From Hydractinia symbiolongicarpus (taxonomy: Eukaryota; Cnidaria; Hydrozoa; Anthoathecata; Hydractiniidae): a stretch of 64,000 bases of DNA. The notes under the pieces were generated by a model that worked only from the letters and a program-made list of their open reading frames with translations, was not told where the DNA came from and searched no databases. Position 1 is the first letter of the stretch, and each line of letters begins with the position of its first letter. Shown here piece after piece: positions 38,346-49,812 of this stretch. Made by a program: the position numbers and the translations under genes. The DNA is taken from NCBI RefSeq assembly GCF_029227915.1, contig NC_079875.1, forward strand, positions 7,316,001-7,380,000, in the 5' to 3' direction.

Positions 38346-40200
38346 CAAAAAAGCAACAAAATTACAGTTTGGCATCAAAGTGATTACATACCACTTAACC
38401 TGTCTGATTGGCAGTCAATTGTGTAATTGTTTTGTTTTTTAAACTACATTAATAAAAATAGGAAACAAAATATAACAATCTTAGCCTTTCTTGGAGGAGT
38501 ATGACACCTTAAGGAATTAATATCAAAAAAGTTAAATATCTATAAAACATGAAACAATAAATATTTATAGTTTAAAAGAACCAATGATGTTATCATTATT
38601 TTGTGCAGATGTTGTGTTATTTCTTTCTTTGAATTTTCCACTTGATTGAATGTTATTGCAATTAAAACGTTAAATGCTGTAAAATTACCATTGTCCATAT
38701 AAACATGAAAGAAAAAATGGGTTGAAAACAAGTCTGTAATATACATGTTAGACGACGTTATAGCACTCTGCAAACATCATTCTTTGTTTTAATTTACATG
38801 TAAGCTAGAGTGCATATAAAGTAAATCATATCGCACTGAATTTTTCTTATTTTTTATGTAAAATCTTTTGCATTTACACAAATTATAAGGACAGCAAGGA
38901 AAACGACTAGAATTTGAAAAAAGAACTTATACTTGCAAAATATAAAAACACTACTACAAAGAGAAATGAATCATTAGACATTTTACTAACTTGTTTTTGG
39001 AGATGAAGAACAAATTTCGCATGCGCCTTAACCTTCCTAAATTTCTGTCGTCTATTTAGTTTCAGATATATAATAAGTGCTTAAGACCTTGCAGCATGAA
39101 ATTTTGGCTACACTAGTTCGAAGTCCGTGCAACCTTTTGCAACGCATGCTTATGATAATGCTCCCGTAAAATCATGGTATGCTGAATGTGATGAAGTATA
39201 TTAATCAAACTTCCCGCACAATAATAACTAAAAAAAAAATTATATTCAAATGTTCGTTTTTTTGGCAGAGTTTGAATAAAACTATTATTTTGCACAATGA
39301 TTACATTTGGCGAATTATATGAATTTTAGTCAAATCCGAGATATACATTTCGTTGAAAAAGTGATTAGGCAACTATGCGTAAATATTAAACACTTCAGAT
39401 GTCTTTCATAGTTTTTGCAATATCTTACATTTGTATTTAAACTTTTGTACATAGGTAAAACCATTCAGACAGATTTTTGACATAATAATGACTGGCTCGG
39501 AGCAAGAATGCTGAATTGAAAATGCTGGTTGCGCACCATGCCAACATTAATAAGAAAAATTACAAGAAAAATTATATTGCAATTCTTTTTTTGGTCGAAG
39601 TGCTGTTGCAACAATTTTCATCACGATTATATTTCCTTGATGTAAAGAAATTATATGGAATACGTTGTAACACAGTCAAAAAATAAATTCCGTCAGTCGT
39701 CATCGACTTGTTGAAATATTTAACGCGGTATTATTTGGCTCCACTTATTCATCCAATCATGTTTTTTCTGCCCTGATACTTTGTTTTCCAAAATCTTCAT
39801 TATTTTCTTAAAGATTTGTCATTTAGCGAGGATATAGACAGTTAAGTTTAATAAAAACTCTGGATTCTGTGTGTCCTAGATATTTTATAACTTTTAAGTG
39901 TATAATTTCGGAGTGCCCGCCCTTGTCATTATATTTGTTGACAGTACATCCCTTCACTTATCAGTTAATCAATAATGTTTAGGCCATCGCAACAACAGGA
40001 AAGCAATCTTAATATAAGATCTTCTTCTGCATGTTATATAATAAAAAATGCAAGAAAATCTTTGAGAACGATCTATCTCTTGACAAAGGAAATTACAATG
40101 TTTTATGATGTGCATAGTGAATATAATGACTCCTATTGTGACTTATGATATACTATTTGCTAGGTATTATTCCTATCTAGTTTGTTGTTGCTTTTTGCGC
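38346..40200. other. Unassigned stretch upstream of gene G
   Basis: I see no gene. Near 39880-40200 a faint likeness to the upstream region of gene A appears ('cacctaacaac' and 'cgcctaacaac' just before the TATA box), consistent with G being an older plus-type copy. Confidence 0.4.
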
Positions 40201-40215
40201 CTAACAACATCCGGC

Positions 40216-40223
40216 TATAAAAA
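40216..40223 (+). promoter_or_regulatory. TATA box of gene G
   Basis: TATAAAAA about 210 bp before the start codon, followed by a UTR exon ending at 40277 and a UTR intron with acceptor TTTTTAG at 40370-40376, just as in gene A. Confidence 0.6.
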
Positions 40224-40425
40224 GATAACTTATGCTCCATCTTCACAGAAAGTAGCTGGCAACAACAATTGAAAAAGGTAGAACATGAGTAAAATGCACA
40301 CAAATTGAGAAGCTCGTCCAATGAATCTAGCAACTGCTACGCAAATTGTTGAACTGACATATTCATTTCTTTTTAGATAACTTATTCTCCGCAGATTGAT
40401 CAGTTTCTTCTTTTATCACATCACA

Positions 40426-41132
40426 ATGTATAGACGCTGTGTTTACATCTGTACTATCTTGCTCTGCTACGTATCAGGTAGTTTATTCTCCGCAATTACT
40501 ATCACAGAAAAATTTTGACAATATTTTAGCATAGCGTGTTACTCAAAAATATTATTAACCTTTTCCCTTGATATTTTAACAGGGGCTTTGGCACAACATA
40601 ATTGGAAGAAGAGAACGCCCGTTCCTAACACACCAACGGACCCAAGTATTACTAGCCTGATAAAATATGGAAACGCAAATATAGAGGTCTGCACCCAACT
40701 GATCCCATGTAAGAAAATTTTATATTCCAACAAATATTACTTAATTTTATGGCAACATGCATTTTTTTGGATAAATGAAACATAAAAATATATCTTGCGC
40801 AGTTAATGTAACAGTGATCTCTGAATGTTAGCTTTTACAAATTTCATGTTCGCATTGGTGTTTTTATCTTAGTTTTAAATGCATTCATCGCAAGTGCAAA
40901 GTTACCCACCATAGTTGCTCAAGTAAGTCAAGTAGACGCAATCTTAACTCAACTTCAAACCCGCAAAAAAATTGTCAATCAAAGATTAGATTGTGGGCTT
41001 GTGGTGAGTGTGCTGGAAGCACAAAATCTGCAACAGAGTTTGGAAAATGATTTAGTTTCAGAAAGAGTATTGGGTGGAATACGATCGAGACTTATAGTCA
41101 TCCGAAATCAATTGCAACATATTATTCATTGA
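40426..41132 (+). CDS. Small secreted protein, plus-type family member G (3 coding exons, intact, diverged)
   Basis: Coding exons 40426-40477, 40583-40708 and 40873-41132 give 438 nt, 145 residues and TGA, the same exon lengths as gene A. The signal peptide is MYRRCVYICTILLCYVSG. Exon 2 keeps the PVPNTPTDPSITSL pattern, but the usual NCTNIP has become NWKKRTP, so the first conserved cysteine is lost. SANENIVVCN has become GNANIEVCT. Exon 3 keeps NQRLDCGLV and RVLGGIRSRL and ends in IIH. The frame is open despite strong divergence, which argues for selection. It is the plus partner of the pair whose minus partner may be at 63990. Confidence 0.78.
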
Positions 41133-43799
41133 CTGCAACATATCAAACTTCGCTAAATTATTACCTTTGAAAAACATTTCTTTGTGTACATTTCGTGTTT
41201 GGAACTTTCAATTTTCGCGAAGTATTAAATTGTAAACTTTGTATTTGCCGAAATGGGGCCCATCATGTTTAGAATTTTACCCCAGAATTATTTCATTTTC
41301 AACAATTCTGGTCTGTCACTCGGTTCTATTTCCCTGCCAAGTTTAAGAGGTATCCAGTGAGCAAATATATATCTTTGTTTACAATTAGTTTTAAGGTTAT
41401 CTACTTTTTCGTACATATTTTTAACGAAAACATTTTTTAACATAATCTTTGTGAGCATCTATTATTTAAACAGATTTTCATTGATGAGAGAAGTTGTCTT
41501 CCGTGATTTTCCTGGTTTTTAAAGTTGTTTGATCAGATAATGTTATTACATATTTACTATTGTAACAATTTATTTTACTTAGATGTCATGTTATAACATT
41601 TAACTACTGTAACTAACTTTGTTTGCGAAAAAAAAGATAAATTTTAGCTTTTTCAACGCTATGTTTGCCAAACGGAGGAAAAACATAACTTTTTTGAACT
41701 GCAACATTATCAATGTAAGGCAAAAGTGGTTACTACTGCATCAAATAGTCATTACATATATGTAATTACCGAAATAGTGTTTTAAAACTTTACTAACTCA
41801 AGTATAAGCTCTTTGCTTCATTTTCAGTATATGGACATAGTTGAAGACGAGTCTTATAAAGTTTATTTGTACATGGATATGCTTCCACCTTCCAGGGTAG
41901 CTTTTTTACCACTTGTAAACTATTATAGCGTAAGAATTAATGTAAAAAAGTTTTTTTGGTTCTTGTAACATATATTTTTGCACTAATCTTCTCGCCAATG
42001 CTAATGTTAAACCCTTGAATATTTTTATTCTTTGGGGACAAGGAAAAAAATCATGTCACAAACGAGTTTTGATAAAATGTATCTTTGTCATAATATTCAA
42101 AAATAGTGGTTATCCCACGAAACTGGATTATGCCGCATCTAATGAATAGAGAAACCAGAAAAGTAATTTGCATAATTAAGTCGCTTAGACTACAGGGTTG
42201 AGGATCCTACTGTACTCGATGTTAGAATGGTAGCTAAAACGTTTTTGGAGTCATGACAGCATCATCACAACAGACGTCACTTTCTTGAAGCTAACTAAAA
42301 ATTACAAAATATCACCAAATTTTAACCCCTAATATGGAATGCTTCAAATGTTATTACGAACCATTATTAGGGCGATAGATGTTCTATCAAAATGTTAAGT
42401 TGCTAAAGTAAGAGAAACTACAGTTGGCAATTTTCAATAAAAATTATACAGAAGTGGGGAGGATTCTCCTAAAAGGAATAACCGTTCCATATTATATTAT
42501 CAGATGATTTCATACCGCGGTGATCCAACAGGACGTTAACTATTCATATGGCTTGTTGTCATGGTTACGCGTTCCAAGACAAAGTAAAAGATTTGTATTT
42601 GCCCCGCTGCCAAAAAGCTAAAGAAAGTGTGTGAAGTTTTCTTGAAGTCAGTTAAAGGTTATGTCTGTATCTATACAAAGCAAATTTTCTAAAGTAATCT
42701 TTCTTCTGAGAAATCACACATAGTGGTATAAAAATACGTAAGTTGTTATACGCAGGACTTAAATTAATACCTACAACGTGAAAATTCTGTGTTAAGCATA
42801 GCCACATGGATATATCAACATCATTGACAGCGTCTTCCTGTGCATGAAACCGAGAGTAGTATTTGTCAATACTACAAAATTGCATAGTACGTAAAATTTA
42901 ATAACTTTCTTTAAGATTATCTTGAGAACTTGAAACTCAGAACACAACTTCATTTCATCAAGGAGTTTCATTACGCTGAGTTGGAACACGTAATTATCCT
43001 ACGTGATTAATAAGGATTTTGTGCATTTTTTCGTGTGAGTTATGAAAAAACTAGAAAATATGTTAAATAAATTACTTGTATTAAAACTAAAGCAATTGAA
43101 TATATAAACAGACAGTGATATTTTGAAGTAATTTCAAGTTTCAGATGACGTCACAGAATAGTGTACTTACGTTGGCAAAAATTAATTATTGAAATTTTGT
43201 TTCCGTAATAAGGTACCAAATGTATGTGCTGCAAGTTAGATTTCATTAGGAATAATCCATCAAAAAAGGTATGGAGGAGCAGAGAAAAAGTTTGAAATAC
43301 CCCATGGACCAAATAGGATTATGAAAGTAAAAAATGACTTTCATCATGTTTAGTGAGTGTTTCACCGCATGCGTCTCTCTCTTTTGTGCACACATCAAGC
43401 GCATGTTTTCCTTCTTAACAGTCTTATTGTAGTCAATCAACACTAACATGAAAGAATAAATATTTTAAAAATAAGGGCAAACTGCTCTGTCGCATGGCTT
43501 ACTATTACTCAATTATACATGTTGCAGCTATCATAACAAAACACGTCTTAGCAAAAACATACCACGTAAAAAAAGCGGTAAATTTTCATCAAAAATGTTG
43601 CAGAACAACAACGCACCGTACCCAAAAGATAGTGTCTTATAACCGCTACTTTTGACGTTCTATGATAATTTGGGACGAAGTTTTTTTGGATTCCTTACTA
43701 CAATGAAACCCGACTTTTCAAGTTATGCACATGCGCACTAGGTTAGTATAAATGCAAGCATAGTGCAAGCCTCGGTCTTTAGTCGCGTGAAAGCATCGG
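41133..43799. other. Unassigned stretch
   Basis: No gene, RNA or known repeat that I can support. Short open frames are scattered on both strands with no recognisable motifs. Confidence 0.4.
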
Positions 43800-45100
43800 A
43801 ATTTTTAACACAGCATGGCATTGAATTTTGAAGAACACGATACTCGTATCCAATAGCTGGTGGAAGATAAAATTCAACGTCAGTAAGCGCAAACATTGAC
43901 AGCTGTTGCCTCTGTTTCTGAAAGGATTGTTTCACGTTTCTTGGAAGGCCAACAGTAGAAATTTGATGAGGCGATGAAATCTCAAAAGAAATTGTACAGC
44001 GTCAGTCTAGAAGGTAAAGGAAATCAACACTAACTTTACTTTTGCCAAAACCTGATGTACAGTTTCAACAAAACAACGGACAGTTTGGCGGATAAGAACA
44101 TCGAAAGAGCGCAAAGATTCTTGTCTGATGGTACTCATTAAGTTAAAAGACAGAGGAGAATGGGCAACGGTTAATGAATATAAAAGTGATTTAACCTCTG
44201 ATTCAGAAGACGAAAGATAAATTGAGCAATTCGTTCAGTCAATGCTAAAAGCGAAAAGCGTAGAAAATTAAAGCAACCCAATTTTACCTAACAAATGAAC
44301 TTCGACTACAGTGCGCCAGTACCCCATTTTTAATTTGCGAGTTTATTTTCTGAGTTTGACACGTTTTTAATTTTACTTAATTTTTTACGTTTTTACTTGT
44401 TTTAGAACATAGAAACTGGAAAACAGAGCTAATCAGTACACAAGGAAATTCTCTAGTCAGGAAACTTTTTTCAGGAAATTTTTTTCTGGATGTGCTTGTT
44501 TCGTGTTAAGTGGGATATTACCTACCTTTTAACCTTCAACCGCTACCGACTGCTGCTAAGAACAATGCCTCTAAATGCCATCTAAAACATGAAGAATTTG
44601 TAGCGCAAAGTATTGAGCAACTTTTAAAAGATGTTTCGAAGAGGTTACTAACAATCCACGTACAGTAGCAGAAGGAACTAAATTGCGACTGGTTTTAGAT
44701 TTAAGACATGTGAAAGATTACTTACCTTTTTCGAAATTTGGATGCGAAGATTTAAAAATCGTATACCAGCATCTTGAAACTGAATATTACTTCTCAGCTC
44801 AACTGTATATTACTTCTCCACTCAACTTGGTTTTCCTAGACGTTTCCTTATAAGACGGTCGTGTATTCTGAATTGCTCTTTTTAACATTTGGTCTTGCTA
44901 GTATTATGTGTTTACAAAGGTGACAAAACTTTCGTTATTAAAATGGCGAAAAGACGGTATAAAATATACTGTATTTAAATTATGGTATTTTGGTCCAAAA
45001 TTATTAAAGACAACAAGGGAGCATTTTGCGGTTATTCACAACGATTAGGCAGGAGCTGGACTCACCATTAATTGAACTAATTTGAACTCACTTGTGGAAT
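43800..45100 (+). mobile_element. DIRS-like retrotransposon relic (gag tail and reverse transcriptase)
   Basis: At 44124-44219 the frame reads IKLKDRGEWATVNEYKSD then an acidic SEDE stretch and a stop. It resembles gag-region ends of tyrosine-recombinase retroelements of aquatic invertebrates. At 44677-44800 it reads TKLRLVLDLRHVKDYLPF...FGCEDL, the start of a reverse transcriptase palm of DIRS/Ngaro type. At about 44880-44970 shifted frames give FGLAS and FTKVTKLSLLKWRKDGIKY, the next conserved RT part. Many stops and frameshifts; inactive. A Gypsy-type origin cannot be excluded by eye. Confidence 0.6.
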
Positions 45101-45629
45101 TAGTTTTAAACAGCAATCGTGTAAGCGTAGAAATTATTTCCACAATTGAATGACGAATTTTTTTAATGACTTTAGTTATAGGCCCCGTTAACAAGACTAT
45201 CTAAATGGCACATATATCGCTTTATAGAATCTTGTTCAACTTTGGCACAGAAACCTTTTAAACACAAACGGTTATAAAATTTTTAAAAAAACACCTTAAC
45301 AACCAAGGTTATTTTCTCCGTTGCTAATGATAGTGGGTATGGGGATATCTTGTACAACGTTTGGGATATAATATAGCCAGAAATCTTACTACAGAAGTAA
45401 GATGTACAGGTTTTACTTACCGGAAACATTTAGTCGTTAAACTTATCCTACAAGCGGCATGCCCACATGTAAAAAATGAATCCAATAGTGTTAATCTTAC
45501 TCGAATAATAGCAGTAGGCAGCAGGAGTACGCATTTAGGAAAACTCGTTTTAGAAATTTTTGATGTTTCAATGAGTTAGAAACTAAAATTACAACCTTCG
45601 TGGATCCCAAAGCAGATTTTTTTTTTTTC

Positions 45630-46067
45630 ATATATTACTGGTTTGAATAAAAAGATAAATTAAAAAAAAAATGTAATATCTTTCTTTTTATACTGAAAGA
45701 GAACTACATTGTTCATCACTAACATTAGTGATGAACAAAGTAGTTCTCTTTTAGTATGACTTACACGCATTATACTCGCCCGTCATGATCAGAGGTCTGA
45801 TCGGGGTGAAGCATTCTCTGTTGAGAATGAAATACGGATGTGCTATGATAAATATTCAGCTATGTATCTTTCTTTTTATTGTGATGGTCATTGGTTAAAC
45901 AAGAAAAATTGAAGATCAAAGTAGCAATTAACATGAATAACATGAACATATTTTTAATATTTAATTCAACTGAAAATACTATACGTACTTCAAGTAAAAA
46001 TTCTTAAATAAAGATGAAGCCACCATATGGTGAGTTCGATTTGTTGTTAAGTGTTTCTTGTCTTCAA
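45630..46067 (-). repeat. 438-bp direct repeat, copy 1 (candidate Penelope pseudo-LTR)
   Basis: Almost identical to 48239-48677 in the same orientation. It contains a 33-bp-arm inverted repeat at 45690-45757, then two short perfect hairpins (GATCAG/CTGATC near 45790 and CATTCTC-TGTT-GAGAATG near 45812). The two copies bracket a Penelope-like fragment, so they may be its pseudo-LTRs; that link is inference. Strand is given as that of the Penelope fragment. Confidence 0.6.
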
Positions 46068-46483
46068 AAAAAAATTTGATCAATTGATTACATTTAACAG
46101 AATTTTGCATTTTTACAATCGATCATTCCGCCGACGACATAAATAGGAAAGTTGACAACTTTAACTCAAAATATTATTGCTTGAATTCGCTTGGTGTAAC
46201 GCGTTTACTTACAATTGGTTCGATGATTTAAATTAATGGGCGATGTTCTAAATCACCTTAAAATTTGCAGTCGAGGCGTATTGTTAGTTCCTATGTGGCA
46301 ATCATTATATTTCTTGACATTGTTAATTCCCAACAGAACCCGTTCTTACGAATTTGTAACAGGTTACTGTTATTAGGTCCTTATTTTTATAACTATACGA
46401 CTTGTAAAATCCGTATTTTTTAGCTTTGTTAGTAGTTATTCTCTGCAATAAATTTCACACATAGACCATTGCCAAACTGGTGT

Positions 46484-46634
46484 AAAATTCTTTAACAGGC
46501 ACATGCATATTACCGTTAAAAGGGCGTACCTATTAAATCGCGGGACAAGCATATAAGAAAATCTGCCGGACGGGCTTATGTCTTAAATCGCCTGACGGGC
46601 GTGTGTATTAAATTACCAAACAGGCGTATACACA
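46484..46634. repeat. Degenerate minisatellite, about six units of ~25 bp
   Basis: Repeated pattern AAATCGCC-GACGGGCGTATGTATTA with changes: 'aaatctgccggacgggctta', 'aaatcgcctgacgggcgtgt', 'aaattaccaaacaggcgtat' and two or three weaker units to the left. It is G+C-richer than its surroundings. Confidence 0.6.
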
Positions 46635-46989
46635 AGCAACAACCAGAACCACTAAGGATCAAGTTTTCTGAAAAATGGTACACAGGTGGTTGACTTACCT
46701 TATTTTATTGTTAATCCCCTATATCCCCTATAAGAACGTACTAGTGAACCATATAAAGACGTAAACAAAGATGAAACTCATTTTATTAAAACTGAAGCTT
46801 TTCGTACTTCTATGTACATTTTCAAGGTTAGTGAAAATTACATACAAACAGCTTATATGCACTAATGAATGCTAATTCCTTCAAGAGTTAAGCTATGCCA
46901 TTTCTAAATAGTCGGAAAAAACTTTATGACTAATTGGTCATTGATTGAGGGTTTAAATATTTTAATGTAAAATGCTTCTAGAATTTTCC

Positions 46990-48150
46990 GATTTTTACGT
47001 TTGACAGGAGCTTTCGTACTTTCCAACGATGTGTTCCGATTTTTCCTTTATTTTCTCATGTTGTTGTAGCGATCTTATTTTAATATGACCAGTAGGTTCT
47101 CCTATGTAGAGAGCTCAGCACGTGCAAACTCCTTCGTAAATGACATTGGAGCAATGTTCAACTTTTATTCTGTCCTTTAACACAAATAAAGATCTAATTT
47201 TTCTTGTATTTTACGCGATAATTATATCAACTTTTTCACCGGTAATTTTTTCCAGAGAAGTTTTCATCTTAAACTGCTCTCTCTCTCTTTTTGAACTACA
47301 AAACTACATACATAAAAAATTGATTTTATTCTTTGTTTATATGTTCCTATAAATGCAAAGGAGCTTGGAAAAAGTAGGTAGGTTGGAGCTTTAAAAATAA
47401 AAATATTAACAATTGTCCTGCAACCCCTCGATCTCGTATGTATTAATTTTAACGACTTGGTTACGGAAGGGTAAGTACAAATATTTCGGGAATTGTTAGC
47501 ATGGACTTAGAAAATAAATAAGATTCATTTGAAATTAGTGTTACAAAGACTTATCAGCTAAGAAAAGGCCATATTGTGTACATAGTTCACACTGGTTCTT
47601 CCATATCTCCAGTAACCCGGTTACAAAAGTATTTGTGCATGACAAATTTGAAATTTCAACCGGATTCTTACTTAACTTGTCGTTTGGCGAAAACAAAGAC
47701 ATGTCACAATATCTAATGGCAGCTTTTTGTATCCTACAAAACTGCAAGAAAAATCAGTCACGAATATTTAAATACGCTTCAAAAGCGTAATTTTGTAAAC
47801 AACTTTATTATTTAGTGATACATCCAAGCGTGGTTTCAGTGACAGTAACGCTGTTTTCACCTTATTTAATGAAAACCTGCCCTTACAAAGATCTTCCAAC
47901 GTTTTTTAAGGAGCTCTTAAATTTTTGACATGCTCTACCGTTGTATTGAATCAAAAGCAATTTTTTCTTTTCTCGTCTGTAGGAGCTGCCACAACTATCT
48001 GAAGTGTTTGTTTAATGATGGGTTCAAAACAAAATGTTGGGTATTGATTGTTTATTAATATCCTCCTTGCACGTGCTAAACCTTTATGACAATTATTCCA
48101 ACTGCTGCAGGAACAAAAGATTTTATAAACAAATCTTGACATGACTGATC
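46990..48150 (-). mobile_element. Penelope-like retroelement fragment (RT tail and GIY-YIG endonuclease), inactive
   Basis: At 47951-48142 the minus strand reads SSWNNCHKGLARARRILINNQYP...FEPIIKQTL, which resembles the conserved region just after the reverse transcriptase core of Penelope-like elements. At about 47020-47185 it reads KDRIKVEHCSNVIYEGVC, a stop, then ALYIGEPTGHIK, the GIY-YIG endonuclease start with its zinc-binding-like Cys pair. The internal stop and the missing RT core show it is dead. The order RT tail then endonuclease is correct for this class. Confidence 0.65.
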
Positions 48151-48238
48151 TTTTGTATATTACCAGAGATCAGCTGGTGTGAAAAAGATGATATAAATAA
48201 TATCAAATTATATTGCAGAAACTAAATGTAATATATAA

Positions 48239-48677
48239 ATATATTACTGGTTTGAATAAAAAGATAAATCAAAAAAAAAAATGTAATATCTTTCTTTTTA
48301 TACTAAAAGAGAACTACATTGTTCATCACTAACATTAGTGATGAACAAAGTAGTTCTCTTTCAGTATGACTTACACGCATTATACTCGCCCGTCATGATC
48401 AGAGGTCTGATCGGGGTGAAGCATTCTCTGTTGAGAATGAAATACGGATGTGCTATGATAAATATTCACCTATGTATCTTGCTTTTTATTGTGATGGTCA
48501 TTGGTTAAACAAGAAACAATTGAAGATCAAAGTAGCAATTAACATGAATAACATGAACATATTTTTAATATTTAATTCAACTGAAAATACTGCACGTACT
48601 TCAAGTAAAAATTCTTAAATAAAGATGAAGCCACCATATCGTGAGTTCGATTTGTTGTTGAGTGTTTCCTGTCTTCA
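48239..48677 (-). repeat. 438-bp direct repeat, copy 2 (candidate Penelope pseudo-LTR)
   Basis: Same sequence as 45630-46067 with few differences, including the long hairpin at 48300-48367 and the two short hairpins after it. It sits about 90 bp beyond the broken 5' end of the Penelope fragment. Confidence 0.6.
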
Positions 48678-49193
48678 CCGTCTGAAGCAGGTAGTATGTT
48701 GTGGAAAAGGAATTTAAAACACACAAAAAATTGCTGTTTGTCATAACTATTATTGCTAAAGTTCCAATAAGTTTAAACACAGGATATAAAATTCTGTTAG
48801 TACTATAGTACGTAAAGTATTATTGGTTGTCTGGAGTCAAAGATTTCAGATTCAAAGATTTTTAATTTTACTGGTAAGTGCCTCCAAAACCTACCTAATT
48901 TCCACCCAATCCAGCCATGAAAATTCTGCAAAACTAAACAGATAATAGACACTTAGTTGTCAGTTAGAATTATTTATCGATAGTAGTTATCTTGATTGAT
49001 TTTAGGATTTAGAAATCTATAAAAAAACCTTGTCAAAAAATGCCATAATAATTTTTTTTAACATATCTTCCTGTCCAATCTAACTAGTTTATGAGCGCAA
49101 TATTCTCACGGGAAATTTTAGATTTTTTTTTTCAAGAATAAAGTAAAATTTAAAGTATCAATTGTTATAAATTGACGTCTTTGTCGGACATAT
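48678..49193. other. Intergenic stretch 3' of the VWDE-like gene
   Basis: Nothing recognised. It separates the repeat at 48239-48677 from the poly(A) signal of the gene on the minus strand. Confidence 0.4.
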
Positions 49194-49199
49194 TTTATT
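49194..49199 (-). terminator. Poly(A) signal of the VWDE-like gene
   Basis: AATAAA on the minus strand about 9 nt after the TAA stop at 49208-49210. It supports this as the true 3' end of the gene. Confidence 0.55.
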
Positions 49200-49207
49200 T
49201 AGCACAT

Positions 49208-49812
49208 TTACAAGTTCCAAGGAAAATCACATGCGCCTATTGCTTCATTAAAGAATAAAGATTCTGGGCATTTCATACAAGCTATTCTTCGTCCCAGCCA
49301 ACACGATATAAAATAGTTTTTATGAGTAGGATGTGTCATGACTCCACTGAACTGAGGTGCTTTGATTTCACAAATATTTGGACATTTAAACATTAAAATT
49401 GTCGTTGTTGTAGTAGTGATGGAATTAGTAGTTTTCTGGTTTGTCATTTTTGTTGTTTGAAGAGTTATTATTGGTGTCCTTGTAGTTACAGGTGTCATTG
49501 TTGATGAGGGTGTTGTTGTTGATGATATTGATAAGGAGATACATTTAATAGCGTCTAAATTTAAAAAAACAGTTGTGGTTTATATAGTAACGCTATACTT
49601 CCATGTACAGGGAAACATTTTAAAGGGTCTTTTGAAACCTATTTTACCTGATTGTTGATACAAGCATTTGTTGCACTCAGGAACAAAGAATAACGACTTT
49701 GGCCAACATGAAGTACAATGAGCTCTCTCGTTCACACATTGCAGAATGAAATGAGGATTGTCAGGGTGTTTGTAATTGCCGTTTGTTTTTCCAATGCACA
49801 AGCTGTTTGAGC
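49208..49812 (-). CDS. VWDE-like gene, exons 18-19: two CBM14 (peritrophin-A) modules
   Basis: Exon 18 (49648-49812) holds a first Cys-rich module (CIGKTNGNYKHP, FILQC, CWPKSLFF). Exon 19 (49208-49554) holds a Thr-rich linker and a second module (YFISCWLGRRIACMKC, LFFNEAIGACDFPWNL), a clear CBM14 pattern. Chitin binding is the family's usual role. The acceptor at 49813-49814 (CTACTTTAG|GC) joins exon 17 in the correct phase after a pyrimidine-rich tract. The alternative is a separate two-exon gene starting at the ATG at 49849, whose MVLGLHILYATLG could be a signal peptide. I prefer the joined model. Confidence 0.65.

Noticed and set aside
45361-45579. 72-codon frame as a possible tyrosine recombinase of the DIRS-like relic
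   Set aside because: No recognisable recombinase motifs (no Arg-His-Arg-Tyr pattern).
45770-45860. U1 snRNA-like words (ACTTAC, CATGATCA, CGGATGTGCT) at roughly U1 spacing in the 438-bp repeat
   Set aside because: The sequence between the words does not fold like U1, the loop I region is a different hairpin, and no Sm site follows. U1 is highly conserved, so I take this as chance.
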